64,000 nt of DNA from Hydractinia symbiolongicarpus. Lineage: Eukaryota > Cnidaria > Hydrozoa > Anthoathecata > Hydractiniidae. The stretch spans positions 6,388,001 to 6,452,000 of the forward strand of contig NC_079877.1 in NCBI RefSeq assembly GCF_029227915.1. The letters are read 5' to 3'. Of this stretch, positions 38,965-51,828 are shown in pieces (the stretch's first letter is position 1; each line of letters starts with the position of its first letter). The notes under the pieces were generated by a model that saw only the letters and a list, made by a program, of their open reading frames with translations, did not search any database and had not been told where the DNA came from. The translations under genes and the position numbers were made by a program.

Positions 38965-40182
38965 CTGCGATTTCCCGTAAATCCCGGACTCGGGCCGTAT
39001 AGTCAAAAGTATACAAAGAAAGTACCCAGGGAGTAAACTCATTTCCCAAACGATTTTTTAAACTATTATTTCACCACTAAAGCCCATGAGACTTGTAGTT
39101 TTCAAAAATGTTTTCATTTTTGATGAGACGGTTAATGAAAGAGGTTTAATCGCCGGCAAACGAAAACCCGCGATTTCCCGTATATCCCGGGCTTGGTTCG
39201 TATAGTCGAATGTATACAAAGAAAGTACCCTGTGAGTAAACTCATTTCCAGAACGATTTTTTAATTTATTTTTTCACCACTAAAACGCTTGAGACTTGTA
39301 GTTTTTAAAAATGTTTTCATTTTTGATGAGACGCTGAATAAAAGAAGTTTAATCGCCGGCAAACGAAAACCCGCGATTTCCCGTAAATCCCGGACTCGGC
39401 CCGTATAGTCAAAAGTATACAAGGAAAGTACCCAGTGAGTAAACTCATTTCCCGAACGAATTTTTAAATTATTTTTTCACCACTAAAACGCATGAGACTT
39501 GTAGTTTTCAGAAATGTTTTCATTTTTTATGAGACGCTTAATAAAAGTGGTTTAATCGCCGGCAAACGAAAACCCGCGATTTCCCGTAAATCCCGGGCTT
39601 GGCCCGTATAGTCGAATGTATACAAAGAAAGTACCCTGTGAGAAAACTCATTTCCAAAACGATTTTTTAAATTATCTTTTTACCACTAAAACGCTTGAGA
39701 CTTGTAGTTTTCAAAAATGTTTTCATTTTTGATGAGACGCTGAATAAAAGAAGTTTAATCGCCGGCAAACGAAAACCCGCGATTTCCCGTAAATCCCGGA
39801 CTTGGCCCGTATAGTCAAAAGTATACAAAGAAAGTACCCAGGGAGTAAACTCATTTCCCGAACGATTTTTTAAATTATTTTTTCCCCACTAAAACGCATG
39901 AGACTTGTAGTTTTCAGGAATGTTTTCATTTTTGATGAGACGCCTAATGAAAGTGGTTTAATCGCCGGCAAACGAAAACCCGCGATTTCCCCTAAATCCC
40001 GGGCTTGGAAGGTATAGTCGAATGTATACAAAGAAAGTACCCTGTGAGTAAACTCATTTCCAAAACGATTTTTTAAATTATCTTTTCACCACTAAAACGC
40101 ATAAGACTTGTAGTTTTCAAAAATGTTTTCATTTTTGATGAGACGCTGAATAAAAAAAATTTAATCGCCGGCAAACGAAAAC
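38965..40182. repeat. Six-monomer higher-order unit, copy 1 (1,218 bp)
   Basis: Defined by the CGGGCCG junction (38,991), a GACGGTTAATG monomer followed by GCTTGGTTCG (39,195), GCTTGAGAC, TTTTTTATGAGACG, TCTTTTTACCAC, TTTTTCCCCAC and a GGAAGGTATAG junction near 40,010. The same six monomers follow twice more in the same order. Confidence 0.85.
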
Positions 40183-41399
40183 CTGCGATTTCCCGTAAAT
40201 CCCGGACTCGGGCCGTATAGTCAAAAGTATACAAAGAAAGTACCCAGGGAGTAAACTCATTTCCCAAACGATTTTTTAAATTATTATTTCACCACTAAAG
40301 CCCATGAGACTTGTAGTTTTCAAAAATGTTTTCATTTTTGATGAAACGGTTAATGAAAGAGGTTTAATCGCCGGCAAACGAAAACCCGCGATTTCCCGTA
40401 TATCCCGGGCTTGGTTCGTATAGTCGAATGTATACAAAGAAAGTACCCTGTGAGTAAACTCATTTCCAGAACGATTTTTTAATTTATTTTTTCACCACTA
40501 AAACGCTTGAGACTTGTAGTTTTTAAAAATGTTTTCATTTTTGATGAGACGCTGAATAAAAGAAGTTTAATCGCCGGCAAACGAAAACCTGCGATTTCCC
40601 GTAAATCCCGGACTCGGCCCGTATAGTCAAAAGTATACAAGGAAAGTACCCAGTGAGTAAACTCATTTCCCGAACGAATTTTTAAATTATTTTTTCACCA
40701 CTAAAACGCATGAGACTTGTAGTTTTCAGAAATGTTTTCATTTTTTATGAGACGCTTAATAAAAGTGGTTTAATCGCCGGCAAACGAAAACCCGCGATTT
40801 CCCGTAAATCCCGGGCTTGGCCGTATAGTCGAATGTATACAAAGAAAGTACCCTGTGAGAAAACTCATTTCCAAAACGATTTTTTAAATTATCTTTTTAC
40901 CACTAAAACGCTTGAGACTTGTAGTTTTCAAAAATGTTTTCATTTTTGATGAGACGCTGAATAAAAGAAGTTTAATCGCCGGCAAACGAAAACCCGCGAT
41001 TTCCCGTAAATCCCGGACTTGGCCCGTATAGTCAAAAGTATACAAAGAAAGTACCCAGGGAGTAAACTCATTTCCCGAACGATTTTTTAAATTATTTTTT
41101 CCCCACTAAAACGCATGAGACTTGTAGTTTTCAGGAATGTTTTCATTTTTGATGAGACGCCTAATGAAAGTGGTTTAATCGCCGGCAAACGAAAACCCGC
41201 GATTTCCCCTAAATCCCGGGCTTGGAAGGTATAGTCGAATGTATACAAAGAAAGTACCCTGTGAGTAAACTCATTTCCAAAACGATTTTTTAAATTATCT
41301 TTTCACCACTAAAACGCATAAGACTTGTAGTTTTCAAAAATGTTTTCATTTTTGATGAGACGCTGAATAAAAAAAATTTAATCGCCGGCAAACGAAAAC
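40183..41399. repeat. Six-monomer higher-order unit, copy 2 (1,217 bp)
   Basis: Markers fall 1,218 bp after copy 1 (CGGGCCG at 40,209; GGTTCG at 40,413). A missing C in GGCTTGGCCGTATAG near 40,820 makes it 1,217 bp. GATGAAACGG replaces GATGAGACGG. Confidence 0.85.
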
Positions 41400-42617
41400 C
41401 TGCGATTTCCCGTAAATCCCGGACTCGGGCCGTATAGTCAAAAGTATACAAAGAAAGTACCCAGGGAGTAAACTCATTTCCCAAACGATTTTTTAAATTA
41501 TTATTTCACCACTAAAGCCCATGAGACTTGTAGTTTTCAAAAATGTTTTCATTTTTGATGAGACGGTTAATGAAAGAGGTTTAATCGCCGGCAAACGAAA
41601 ACCCGCGATTTCCCGTATATCCCGGGCTTGGTTCGTATAGTCGAATGTATACAAAGAAAGTACCCTGTGAGTAAACTCATTTCCAGAACGATTTTTTAAT
41701 TTATTTTTTCACCACTAAAACGCTTGAGACTTGTAGTTTTTAAAAATGTTTTCATTTTTGATGAGACGCTGAATAAAAGAAGTTTAATCGCCGGCAAACG
41801 AAAACCCGCGATTTCCCGTAAATCCCGGACTCGGCCCGTATAGTCAAAAGTATACAAGGAAAGTACCCAGTGAGTAAACTCATTTCCCGAACGAATTTTT
41901 AAATTATTTTTTCACCACTAAAACGCATGAGACTTGTAGTTTTCAGAAATGTTTTCATTTTTTATGAGACGCTTAATAAAAGTGGTTTAATCGCCGGCAA
42001 ACGAAAACCCGCGATTTCCCGTAAATCCCGGGCTTGGCCCGTATAGTCGAATGTATACAAAGAAAGTACCCTGTGAGAAAACTCATTTCCAAAACGATTT
42101 TTTAAATTATCTTTTTACCACTAAAACACTTGAGACTTGTAGTTTTCAAAAATGTTTTCATTTTTGATGAGACGCTGAATAAAAGAAGTTTAATCGCCGG
42201 CAAACGAAAACCCGCGATTTCCCGTAAATCCCGGACTTGGCCCGTATAGTCAAAAGTATACAAAGAAAGTACCCAGGGAGTAAACTCATTTCCCGAACGA
42301 TTTTTTAAATTATTTTTTCCCCACTAAAACGCATGAGACTTGTAGTTTTCAGGAATGTTTTCATTTTTGATGAGACGCCTAATGAAAGTGGTTTAATCGC
42401 CGGCAAACGAAAACCCGCGATTTCCCCTAAATCCCGGGCTTGGAAGGTATAGTCGAATGTATACAAAGAAAGTACCCTGTGAGTAAACTCATTTCCAAAA
42501 CGATTTTTTAAATTATCTTTTCACCACTAAAACGCATAAGACTTGTAGTTTTCAAAAATGTTTTCATTTTTGATGAGACGCTGAATAAAAAAAATTTAAT
42601 CGCCGGCAAACGAAAAC
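41400..42617. repeat. Six-monomer higher-order unit, copy 3 (1,218 bp)
   Basis: CGGGCCG at 41,426, GGTTCG at 41,630 and GGAAGGTATAG near 42,443 place it one unit after copy 2. The tandem run ends as the next monomer reads CGTACTCGGCCCGTG instead of GGACTCGGGCCG. Confidence 0.85.
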
Positions 42618-43340
42618 CTGCGATTTCCCGTAAATCCCGTACTCGGCCCGTGTAGTCAAAAGTATACAAAGAAAGTACCCAGGGAGTAAACTCATTTCCC
42701 AAACGATTATTTAAATTATTATTTCACCACTAAAGCCCATGAGACTTGTAGTTTTTAAAAATGTTTTCATTTCTGATGAGACGCTGAATAAAAGAAGTTT
42801 AATCGCCGGCAAACGAAAACCCGCAAATTCCCGTAAATCCCGGTCTCGGCCCGTATAGTCAAAAGTATACAAGGAAAGTACCCAGTGAGTAAACTCATTT
42901 CCCTAACGAATTTTTAAATTATTTTTTCACCACTAAAACGCATGAGACTTGTAGTTTTCAAAAATGTTTTCATTTTTGATGAGACGCTGAATAAAAGAAG
43001 TTTAATCGCCTGCAAACGAAAACCTGCGATTTCCCGTAAATCCCGGACTCGGGCCGTATAGTCAAAAGTATACAAAGAAAGTACCCAGGGAGTAAACTCA
43101 TTTCCCAAACGATTTTTTAAATTATTATTTCACCACTAAAGCCCATGAGACTTGTAGTTTTCAAAAATGTTTTCATTTTTGATGAGACGGTTAATGAAAG
43201 AGGTTTAATCGCCGGCAAACGAAAACCCGCGATTTCCCGTATATCCCGGGCTTGGCCCGTATAGTCGAATGTATACAAAGAAAGTACCCTGTGAGTAAAC
43301 TCATTTCCAGAACGATTTTTAATGTATTTTTTCACCACTA
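42618..43340. repeat. Monomers shared with the 37.4-38.0 kb segment
   Basis: AAACGATTATTTAAATT, CCGCAAATTCCCG, GCCTGCAAACG and GACGGTTAATG follow in the same order as at 37.42-37.99 kb. The 6-mer array is thus flanked on both sides by copies of the same sequence, as expected if it expanded inside an older block. Confidence 0.7.
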
Positions 43341-44478
43341 AAACGCTTGAGACTTGTAGTTTTTAAAAATGTTTTCATTTTTGATGAGACGCTGAATAAA
43401 AGAAGTTTAATCGCCGGCAAACGAAAACCCGCGATTTCCCGTAAATCCCGGACTCGGCCCGTATAGTCAAAAGTATACAAGGAAAGTACCCAGTGAGTAA
43501 ACTCATTTCCCGAACGAATTTTTAAATTATTTTTTCACCACTAAAACGCATGAGACTTGTAGTTTTCAGAAATGTTTTCATTTTTGATGAGACGCTTAAT
43601 AAAAGTGGTTTAATCGCCGGCAAACGAAAACCCGCGATTTCCCGTAAATCCCGGGCTTGGCCCGTATAGTCGAATGTATACAAAGAAAGTACCCTGTGAG
43701 AAAACTCATTTCCAAAACGATTTTTTAAATTATCTTTTTACCACTAAAACGCTTGAGACTTGTAGTTTTCAAAAATGTTTTCATTTTTGATGAGACGCTG
43801 AATAAAAGAAGTTTAATCGCCGGCAAACGAAAATCTGCGATTTCCCGTAAATCCCGGGCTTGGCCCGTATAGTCGAATGTATATAAAGAAAGTACCCTGT
43901 GAGTAAACTCATTTCCAGAACGATTTTTTAATTTATTTTTTCACCACTAAAACGCATGAGACTTGTAGTTTTCAAAAATGTTTTCAATTTTGATGAGACG
44001 GTTAATGAAAGGGGTTTAATCGCCGGCAAACGAAAACCCGAGATTTCCCGTAAATCCCGGGCTTGGCCCGTATAGTCGAATGTATACAAAGAAAGTACCC
44101 TGTGAGAAAACTCATTTCCAAAACGATTTTTTAAATTATCTTTTCACCACTAAAACGCTTGAGACTTGTAGTTTTTAAAAATGTTTTCATTTTTGATGAG
44201 ACGCTGAATAAAAGAAGTTTAATCGCCGGCAAACGAAAACCCGCGATTTCCCGTAAATCCCGGACTCGGCCCGTATAGTCAAAAGTATACAAGGAAAGTA
44301 CCCAGTGAGTAAACTCATTTCCCGAACGAATTTTTAAATTATTTTTTCACCACTAAAACGCATGAGACTTGTAGTTTTCAGAAATGTTTTCATTTTTGAT
44401 GAGACGCTTAATAAAAGTGGTTTAATCGCCGGCAAACGAAAACCCGCGATTTCCCGTAAATCCCGGGCTTGGCCCGTA

Positions 44479-45289
44479 TAGTCGAATGTATACAAAGAAA
44501 GTACCCTGTGAGAAAACTCATTTCCAAAACGATTTTTTAAATTATCTTTTCACCACTAAAACGCTTGAGACTTGTAGTTTTCAAAAATGTTTTCATTTTT
44601 GATGAGACGCTAAATAAAAGAAGTTTAATCGCCGGCAAACGAAAACCCGCCATTTCCCGTAAACCCCGGACTCGGCCCGCATAGTCAAAAGTATACAAAG
44701 AAAGTACCCAGGGTGTAAACTCATTTCCCGAACGATTTTTTAAATTATTATTTCACCACTAAAGCCCATGAGACTTGTAGTATTTAAAAATACTTTCATT
44801 TTTGATGAGACGCTGAATAAAAGAAGTTTAATCGCCGGCAAACAAAAACCCTCGACTTCCCGTAAATCCCAGACTCCGCCCGTATAGTCAAAAGTATACA
44901 AAGAAAGTACCCAGGGAGTAAACTCATTTCCCGAACGATTTTTTAAATTATTTTTTCACCACTAAAACGCATGAGACTTGTAGTTTTCAAAAATGTTTTC
45001 ATTTTTGATGAGACGCTGAATAAAAGAAGTTTAATCGCCGGCAAACGAAAACCTGCGATTTCCCGTAAATCCCGGACTCGGCCCGCATAGTCAAAAGTAT
45101 ACAAAGAAAGTACCCGAGGTGTAAACTCATTTCCCGAACGATTTTTTAAATTATTTTTTCACCACTAAAACGCATGAGATTTGTAGTTTTCAAAATGTTT
45201 TCATTTTTCATCAGACGCTGAATAAAAGAAGTTTAATCGCCGGCAAACGAAAACCTGCAATTTCCCGTAAATCCCGGACTCGGCCCGTA
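44479..45289. repeat. Diverged copy of the four-monomer core cassette
   Basis: The order matches 204-1,014: GCTAAATAAAAG with GTAAACCCC, then GTATTTAAAAATAC with AGACTCCGCCCG, then an AGGGAG monomer, then CCCGAGGTG. The second monomer has CAGGGTG for CACGGTG, and the fourth has CATCAGACGCTG rather than GACGCTTAATG. It lies over 34 kb from the nearest complete cassette. Confidence 0.7.
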
Positions 45290-46710
45290 TAGTCAAAAGT
45301 ATACAAAGAGAGTACCCAGGGTGTAAACTCATTTCCCGAACGATTTTTTAAATTATTTTTTCACCACTAAAACGCATGAGACTTGTAGTTTTCAAAAATG
45401 TTTTCATTTCTGATGAGACGCTGAATAAAAGAAGTTTAATCGCCTGCAAACGAAAACCTGCGATTTCCCGTAAATCCCGGACTCGGCCCGTATAGTCAAA
45501 AGTATACAAAGAAAGTACCCAGGGAGTAAACTCATTTCCCAAACGATTTTTTAAATTATTTTTTCACCACTAAAACGCATGAGACTTGTAGTTTTCAAAA
45601 ACGTTTTCATTTTTGATCAGACGCTGAATAAAAGAAGTTAAATCGCCGGCAAACAAAAACCTGAGATTTCCCGTAAATCCCGGACTCGGCCCGTATAGTC
45701 AAAAGTATACAAAGAGATTACCCAGTGAGTAAACTCATTTCCCGAACGAATTCTTAAATTATTTTTTCACCACTAAAACGCATGAGACTTGTAGTTTTCA
45801 GAAATGTTTTCATTTTTGATGAGACGCTTAATAAAAGTGGTTTAATCGCCGGCAAACGAAAACCCGCGATTTCCCGTAAATCCCGGGCTTGGCCCGTATA
45901 GTCGAATGTATACAAAGAAAGTACCCTGTGAGAAAACTCATTTCCAAAACGATTTTTTAAATTATCTTTTTACCACTAAAACGCTTGAGACTTGTAGTTT
46001 TCAAAAAGGTTTTCATTTTTGATGAGACGCTGAATAAAAGAAGTTTAATCGCCGGCAAACGAAAATCTGCGATTTCCCGTAAATCCTGGGCTTGGCCCGT
46101 ATAGTCGAATGTATATAAAGAAAGTACCCTGTGAGTAAACTCATTTCCAGAACGATTTTTTAATTTATTTTTTCACCACGAAAACGCATGAGACTTGTAG
46201 TTTTCAAAAATGTTTTCATTTTTGATGAGACGGTTAATGAAAGAGGTTTAATCGCCGGCAAACGAAAACCCGAGATTTCCCGTAAATCCCGGGCTTGGCC
46301 CGTATAGTCGAATGTATACAAAGAAAGTACCCTGTGAGAAAACTCATTTCCAAAACGATTTTTTAAATTATCTTTTCACCACTAAAACGTTTGAGACTTG
46401 TAGTTTTTAAAAATGTTTTCATTTTTGATGAGACGCTGAATAAAAGAAGTTTAATCGCCGGCAAACGAAAACCCGCGATTTCCCGTAAATCCCGGACTCG
46501 GCCCGTATAGTCAAAAGTATACAAGGAAAGTACCCAGTGAGTAAACTCATTTCCCGAACGAATTTTTAAATTATTTTTTCACCACTAAAACGCATGAGAC
46601 TTGTAGTTTTCAGAAATGTTTTCATTTTTGATGAGACGCTTAATAAAAGTGGTTTAATCGCCGGCAAACGAAATCCCGCGATTTCCCGTAAATCCCAGGC
46701 TTGGCCCGTA

Positions 46711-47523
46711 TAGTCGAATGTATACAAAGAAAGTACCCTGTGAGAAAACTCATTTTCAAAACGATTTTTTAAATTATCTTTTCACCACTAAAACGCTTGA
46801 GACTTGTAGTTTTCAAAAATGTTTTCATTTTTGATGAGAACGCTAAATAAAAGAAGTTTAATCGCCGGCAAACGAAAACCCGCCATTTCCCGTAAACCCC
46901 GGACTCGGCCCGCATAGTCAAAAGTATACAAAGAAAGTACCCAGGGTGTAAACTCATTTCCCGAACGATTTTTTAAATTATTATTTCACCACTAAAGCCC
47001 ATGAGACTTTTAGTATTTAAAAATACTTTCATTTTTGATGAGACGCTGAATAAAAGAAGTTTAATCGCCGGCAAACAAAAACCCGCGACTTCCCGTAAAT
47101 CCCAGACTCCGCCCGTATAGTCAAAAGTATACAAAGAAAGTACCCAGGGAGTAAACTCATTTCCCGAACGATTTTTTAAATTATTTTTTCACCACTAAAA
47201 CGCATGAGACTTGTAGTTTTCAAAAATGTTTTCATTTTTGATGAGACGCTGAATAAAAGAAGTTTAATCGCCGGCAAACGAACACCTGCGATTTCCCGTA
47301 AATCCCGGACTCGGCCCGCATAGTCAAAAGTATACAAAGAAAGTACCCGAGGTGTAAACTCATTTCCCGAACGATTTTTTAAATTATTTTTTCACCACTA
47401 AAACGCATGAGATTTGTAGTTTTCAAAATTGTTTTCATTTTTGATCAGACGCTGAATAAAAGAAGTTTAATCGCCGGCAAACGAAAACCTGCAATTTCCC
47501 GTAAATCCCGGACTCGGCCCGTA
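46711..47523. repeat. Second diverged core cassette
   Basis: Offset about 2,232 bp from the cassette at 44,479 as part of the 11-monomer duplication. One extra A in GATGAGAACGCT makes it 813 bp. Confidence 0.7.
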
Positions 47524-48264
47524 TTGTCAAAAGTATACAAAGAGAGTACCCAGGGTGTAAACTCATTTCCCGAACGATTTTTTAAATTATTTTTTCACCA
47601 CTAAAACGCATGAGACTTGTAGTTTTCAAAAATGTTTTCATTTTTGATGAGACGCTGAATAAAAAAAGTTTAATCGCCGGCAAACGAACACCTGCGATTT
47701 CCCGTAAATCCCGGACTCGGCCCGCATAGTCAAAAGTATACAAAGAAAGTACCCGAGGTGTAAACTCATTTCCCGAACGATTTTTTAAATTATTTTTTCA
47801 CCACTAAAACGCATGAGATTTGTAGTTTTCAAAAACGTTTTCATTTTTGATCAGACGCTGAATAAAAGAAGTTTAATCGCCGGCAAACGAAAACCTGCGA
47901 TTTCCCGTAAATCCCGGACTCGGCCCGTATAGTCAAAAGTATACAAAGAGAGTACCCAGGATGTAAACTCATTTCCCGAACGATTTTTTAAATTATTTTT
48001 TCACCACTAAAACGCATGAGACTTGTAGTTTTCAAAAATGTTTTCATTTTTGATGAGACGCTGAATAAAAGAAGTTTAATCGCCTGCAAACGAAAACCTG
48101 CGATTTCCCGTAAATCCCGGACTCGGCCCATATAGTCAAAAGTATACAAAGAAAGTACCCAGGGAGTAAACTCATTTCCCAAACGATTTTTTAAATTATT
48201 TTTTCACCACTAAAACGCATGAGACTTGTAGTTTTGAAAAATGTTTTCATTTTTGATCAGACAC

Positions 48265-49592
48265 TGAATAAAAGAAGTTTAATCGCCGGCAAACGAAAAC
48301 CCGCGATTTCCCGTAAATCCCGGACTCGGCCCGTATAGTCAAAAGTATACAAAGAAAGTACACAGGGAGTAAACTCATTTCCCGAACGATTTTTTTAAAT
48401 TATTTTTTCACCACTAAAACGCATGAGACTTGTAGTTTTCAGAAATCTTTTCAATTTTGATGAGACGCTTAATGAAAGTGGTTTAATCGCCGGCAAACGA
48501 AAACCTGCGATTTCCCGTAAATCCCGGACTCGGCCCGTATAGTCAAAAGTATACAAAGAAAGTACCCAGGGTGTAAACTCATTTCCCAAACGATTTTTTA
48601 ATTTATTTTTTCACCACCAAAACGCATGAGACTTGTAGTTTTCAAAAATGTTTTCATTTTTGATGAGAGGCTGAATAAAAGAAGTTTAATCGCCGGCAAA
48701 CAAAAACCTGCGATTTCCCGTAAATCCCGAACTCGGCCCGTATAGTCAAAAGTATACAAAGAAAGTACCCAGGGAGTAAACTCATTTCCCAAACGAGTTT
48801 TTTAAATTTATATTTTACCACTAAAGCCCATGAGACTTGTAGTTTTTAAAAATGTTTTCATTTTTGATGAGACGCTGAATAAAAGAAATTTAATCGCCTG
48901 CAAACGAAAACCTGCGATTTCCCGTAAATCCCGGACTCGGCCCATATAGTCAAAAGTATACAAAGAAAGTACCCAGGGAGTAAACTCATTTCCCAAACGA
49001 TTTTTTAAATTATTTTTTCACCACTAAAACGCATGAGACTTGTAGTTTTGAAAAATGTTTTCATTTTTGATCAGACGCTGAATAAAAGAAGTTTAATCGC
49101 CGGCAAACGAAAACCTGCGATTTCCCGTAAATCCCGGACTCGGCCCGTATAGTCAAAAGTATACAAAGAGAGTACCCAGGATGTAAACTCATTTCCCAAA
49201 CGATTTTTTAAATTATTTTTTCACCACTAAAACGCATGAGACTTGTAGTTTTGAAAAATGTTTTCATTTTTGATCAGACACTGAATAAAAGAAGTTTAAT
49301 CGCCGGCAAATAAAAACCTGCGATTTCCCGTAAATCCCGGACTCGGCCCGTATAGTCAAAAGTATACAAAGAGAGTACCCAGTGAGTAAACTCATTTCCC
49401 GAACGAATTTTTAAATTATTTTTTCACCACTAAAGCCCATGAGACTTGTAGTATTTAAAAATACTTTCATTTTTGATGAGACGCTGAATAAAAGAAGTTT
49501 AATCGCCGGCAAACAAAAACCCGCGACTTCCCGTAAATCCCAGACTCCGCCCGTATAGTCAAAAGTATACAAAGAAAGTTCCCAGGGAGTAA
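48265..49592. repeat. Seven-monomer offset repeat, copy 1
   Basis: Repeats at 49,688-51,015 with an offset of 1,423 bp. Two monomers carry an extra T (CGATTTTTTTAAATT and CGAGTTTTTTAAATTT), which explains the two bases over 7 x 203. Other shared variants are GAGAGGCTG, GTTTTGAAAAATG, GATCAGACACTG and GGCAAATAAAAAC. Confidence 0.85.
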
Positions 49593-49687
49593 ACTAATTT
49601 CCCAAACGATTTTTTAAATTATTATTTCACCACTAAAGCCCATGAGACTTGCAGTTTTAAAAAATGTTTTTATTTTTGATGAGACGC

Positions 49688-51015
49688 TGAATAAAAGAAG
49701 TTTAATCGCCGGCAAACGAAAACCCGCGATTTCCCGTAAATCCCGGACTCGGCCCGTATAGTCAAAAGTATACAAAGAAAGTACACAGGGAGTAAACTCA
49801 TTTCCCGAACGATTTTTTTAAATTATTTTTTCACCACTAAAACGCATGAGACTTGTAGTTTTCAGAAATCTTTTCAATTTTGATGAGACGCTTAATGAAA
49901 GTGGTTTAATCGCCGGCAAACGAAAACCTGCGATTTCCCGTAAATCCCGGACTCGGCCCGTATAGTCAAAAGTATACAAAGAAAGTACCCAGGGTGTAAA
50001 CTCATTTCCCAAACGATTTTTTAATTTATTTTTTCACCACCAAAACGCATGAGACTTGTAGTTTTCAAAAATGTTTTCATTTTTGATGAGAGGCTGAATA
50101 AAAGAAGTTTAATCGCCGGCAAACAAAAACCTGCGATTTCCCGTAAATCCCGAACTCGGCCCGTATAGTCAAAAGTATACAAAGAAAGTACCCAGGGAGT
50201 AAACTCATTTCCCAAACGAGTTTTTTAAATTTATATTTTACCACTAAAGCCCATGAGACTTGTAGTTTTTAAAAATGTTTTCATTTTTGATGAGACGCTG
50301 AATAAAAGAAATTTAATCGCCTGCAAACGAAAACCTGCGATTTCCCGTAAATCCCGGACTCGGCCCATATAGTCAAAAGTATACAAAGAAAGTACCCAGG
50401 GAGTAAACTCATTTCCCAAACGATTTTTTAAATTATTTTTTCACCACTAAAACGCATGAGACTTGTAGTTTTGAAAAATGTTTTCATTTTTGATCAGACG
50501 CTGAATAAAAGAAGTTTAATCGCCGGCAAACGAAAACCTGCGATTTCCCGTAAATCCCGGACTCGGCCCGTATAGTCAAAAGTATACAAAGAGAGTACCC
50601 AGGATGTAAACTCATTTCCCAAACGATTTTTTAAATTATTTTTTCACCACTAAAACGCATGAGACTTGTAGTTTTGAAAAATGTTTTCATTTTTGATCAG
50701 ACACTGAATAAAAGAAGTTTAATCGCCGGCAAATAAAAACCTGCGATTTCCCGTAAATCCCGGACTCGGCCCGTATAGTCAAAAGTATACAAAGAGAGTA
50801 CCCAGTGAGTAAACTCATTTCCCGAACGAATTTTTAAATTATTTTTTCACCACTAAAGCCCATGAGACTTGTAGTATTTAAAAATACTTTCATTTTTGAT
50901 GAGACGCTGAATAAAAGAAGTTTAATCGCCGGCAAACAAAAACCCGCGACTTCCCGTAAATCCCAGACTCCGCCCGTATAGTCAAAAGTATACAAAGAAA
51001 GTTCCCAGGGAGTAA
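49688..51015. repeat. Seven-monomer offset repeat, copy 2
   Basis: Very similar to 48,265-49,592. The match ends after GTTCCCAGGGAGTAAAC, where this copy continues with CTCATTTCCCGAACG and the first with TAATTTCCCAAACG. Confidence 0.85.
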
Positions 51016-51828
51016 ACTCATTTCCCGAACGATTTTTTAAATTATTTTTTCACCACTAAAACGCATGAGACATGTAGTTTTCAAAAATGTTTTCATTTTT
51101 GAGGAGACGCTGAATAAAAGAAGTTTAATCGCTGGCAAACGAAAACCTGCGATTTCCCGTAAATCTCGGACTCGGCCCGCATAATCAAAAGTATACAAAC
51201 AAAGTACCCGAGGTGTAAACTCATTTCCCTAACGATTTTTTAAATTTTTTTTTCACCACTAAAACGCATGAGACTTGTAGTTTTCAAAAATGTTTTCATT
51301 TTTGATGAGACGCTTAATGAAAGAGTTTTAATCGCCGGCAAACAAAAACCCGCGATTTCCCGTAAATCCCGGGCTTAGCCCGTATAGTCGAATGTATACA
51401 AAGAAAGTACCCTGTGAGTAAACTCATTTCCAGAACGACTTTTTAAATTATTTTTTCACCACTAAAACGCATAAGACTTGTAGTTTTCAAAAATGTTTTT
51501 ATTTCTGATGAGACGCTGAATAAAAGAAGTTTAATCGCCGGCAAACGAAAACCCGCGATTTCCCGTAAATCCCGGGCTTGGCCCGTATAGTCAAAAGTAT
51601 ACAAAGATAGTACCCAGGGAGTAAACTCATTTCCCGAACGATTTTTTAATTCATTTTTTCACCACTAAAACGCATGAGATTTGTAGTTTTCAAAAATGTT
51701 TTTATTTTTGATGAGACGCTGAATAAAAGAAGTTTAATCGCCGGCAAACGAAAACCTGCGATTTCCCGTAAATCCCGGACTCGGCCCGTATAGTCAAAAG
51801 TATAAAAAGAAAGTACCCAGGGAGTAAA
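51016..51828. repeat. Segment resembling 3.9-5.7 kb
   Basis: The order TTCCCAGGGAG, CCCGAGGTG with a long T run, CCAGAACG with CATAAGAC, then AAAGATAG with TTTTTTAATTCATT is that of the first long block and its flank near 4.9-5.6 kb. It is diverged at scattered positions (GACATGTAG, TTTTTGAGGAG, GGCTTAGCCCG). Confidence 0.7.

Larger units (their letters stand above)
43341..48264. repeat. Domain of 4- and 11-monomer duplications
   Basis: The GCTTGAGAC / GTTTTTAAAAATG monomer at 43,341 recurs at 44,153 (812 bp, four monomers) and near 46,388. A larger unit, 43,490-45,430, recurs at 45,723-47,665 with an offset of about 2,233 bp (11 monomers). A dimer near 47.3-48.0 kb repeats at 406 bp, marked by AACACCTGCG at 47,281 and 47,687. 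Confidence 0.8.

Noticed and set aside
39181-39215. Pol III box B-like GGTTCG near the monomer junction
   Set aside because: It is a private two-base variant in the 6-mer unit (GGTTCG for GGCCCG) with no box A at a suitable distance and no tRNA-like fold.
4465-43830. The 27-monomer spacing seen twice (4,465 to 9,946 and 38,351 to 43,830) as one conserved higher-order period
   Set aside because: The two intervals contain different monomers, and the second is reached through several smaller duplications, so the equal spacing is probably coincidence.
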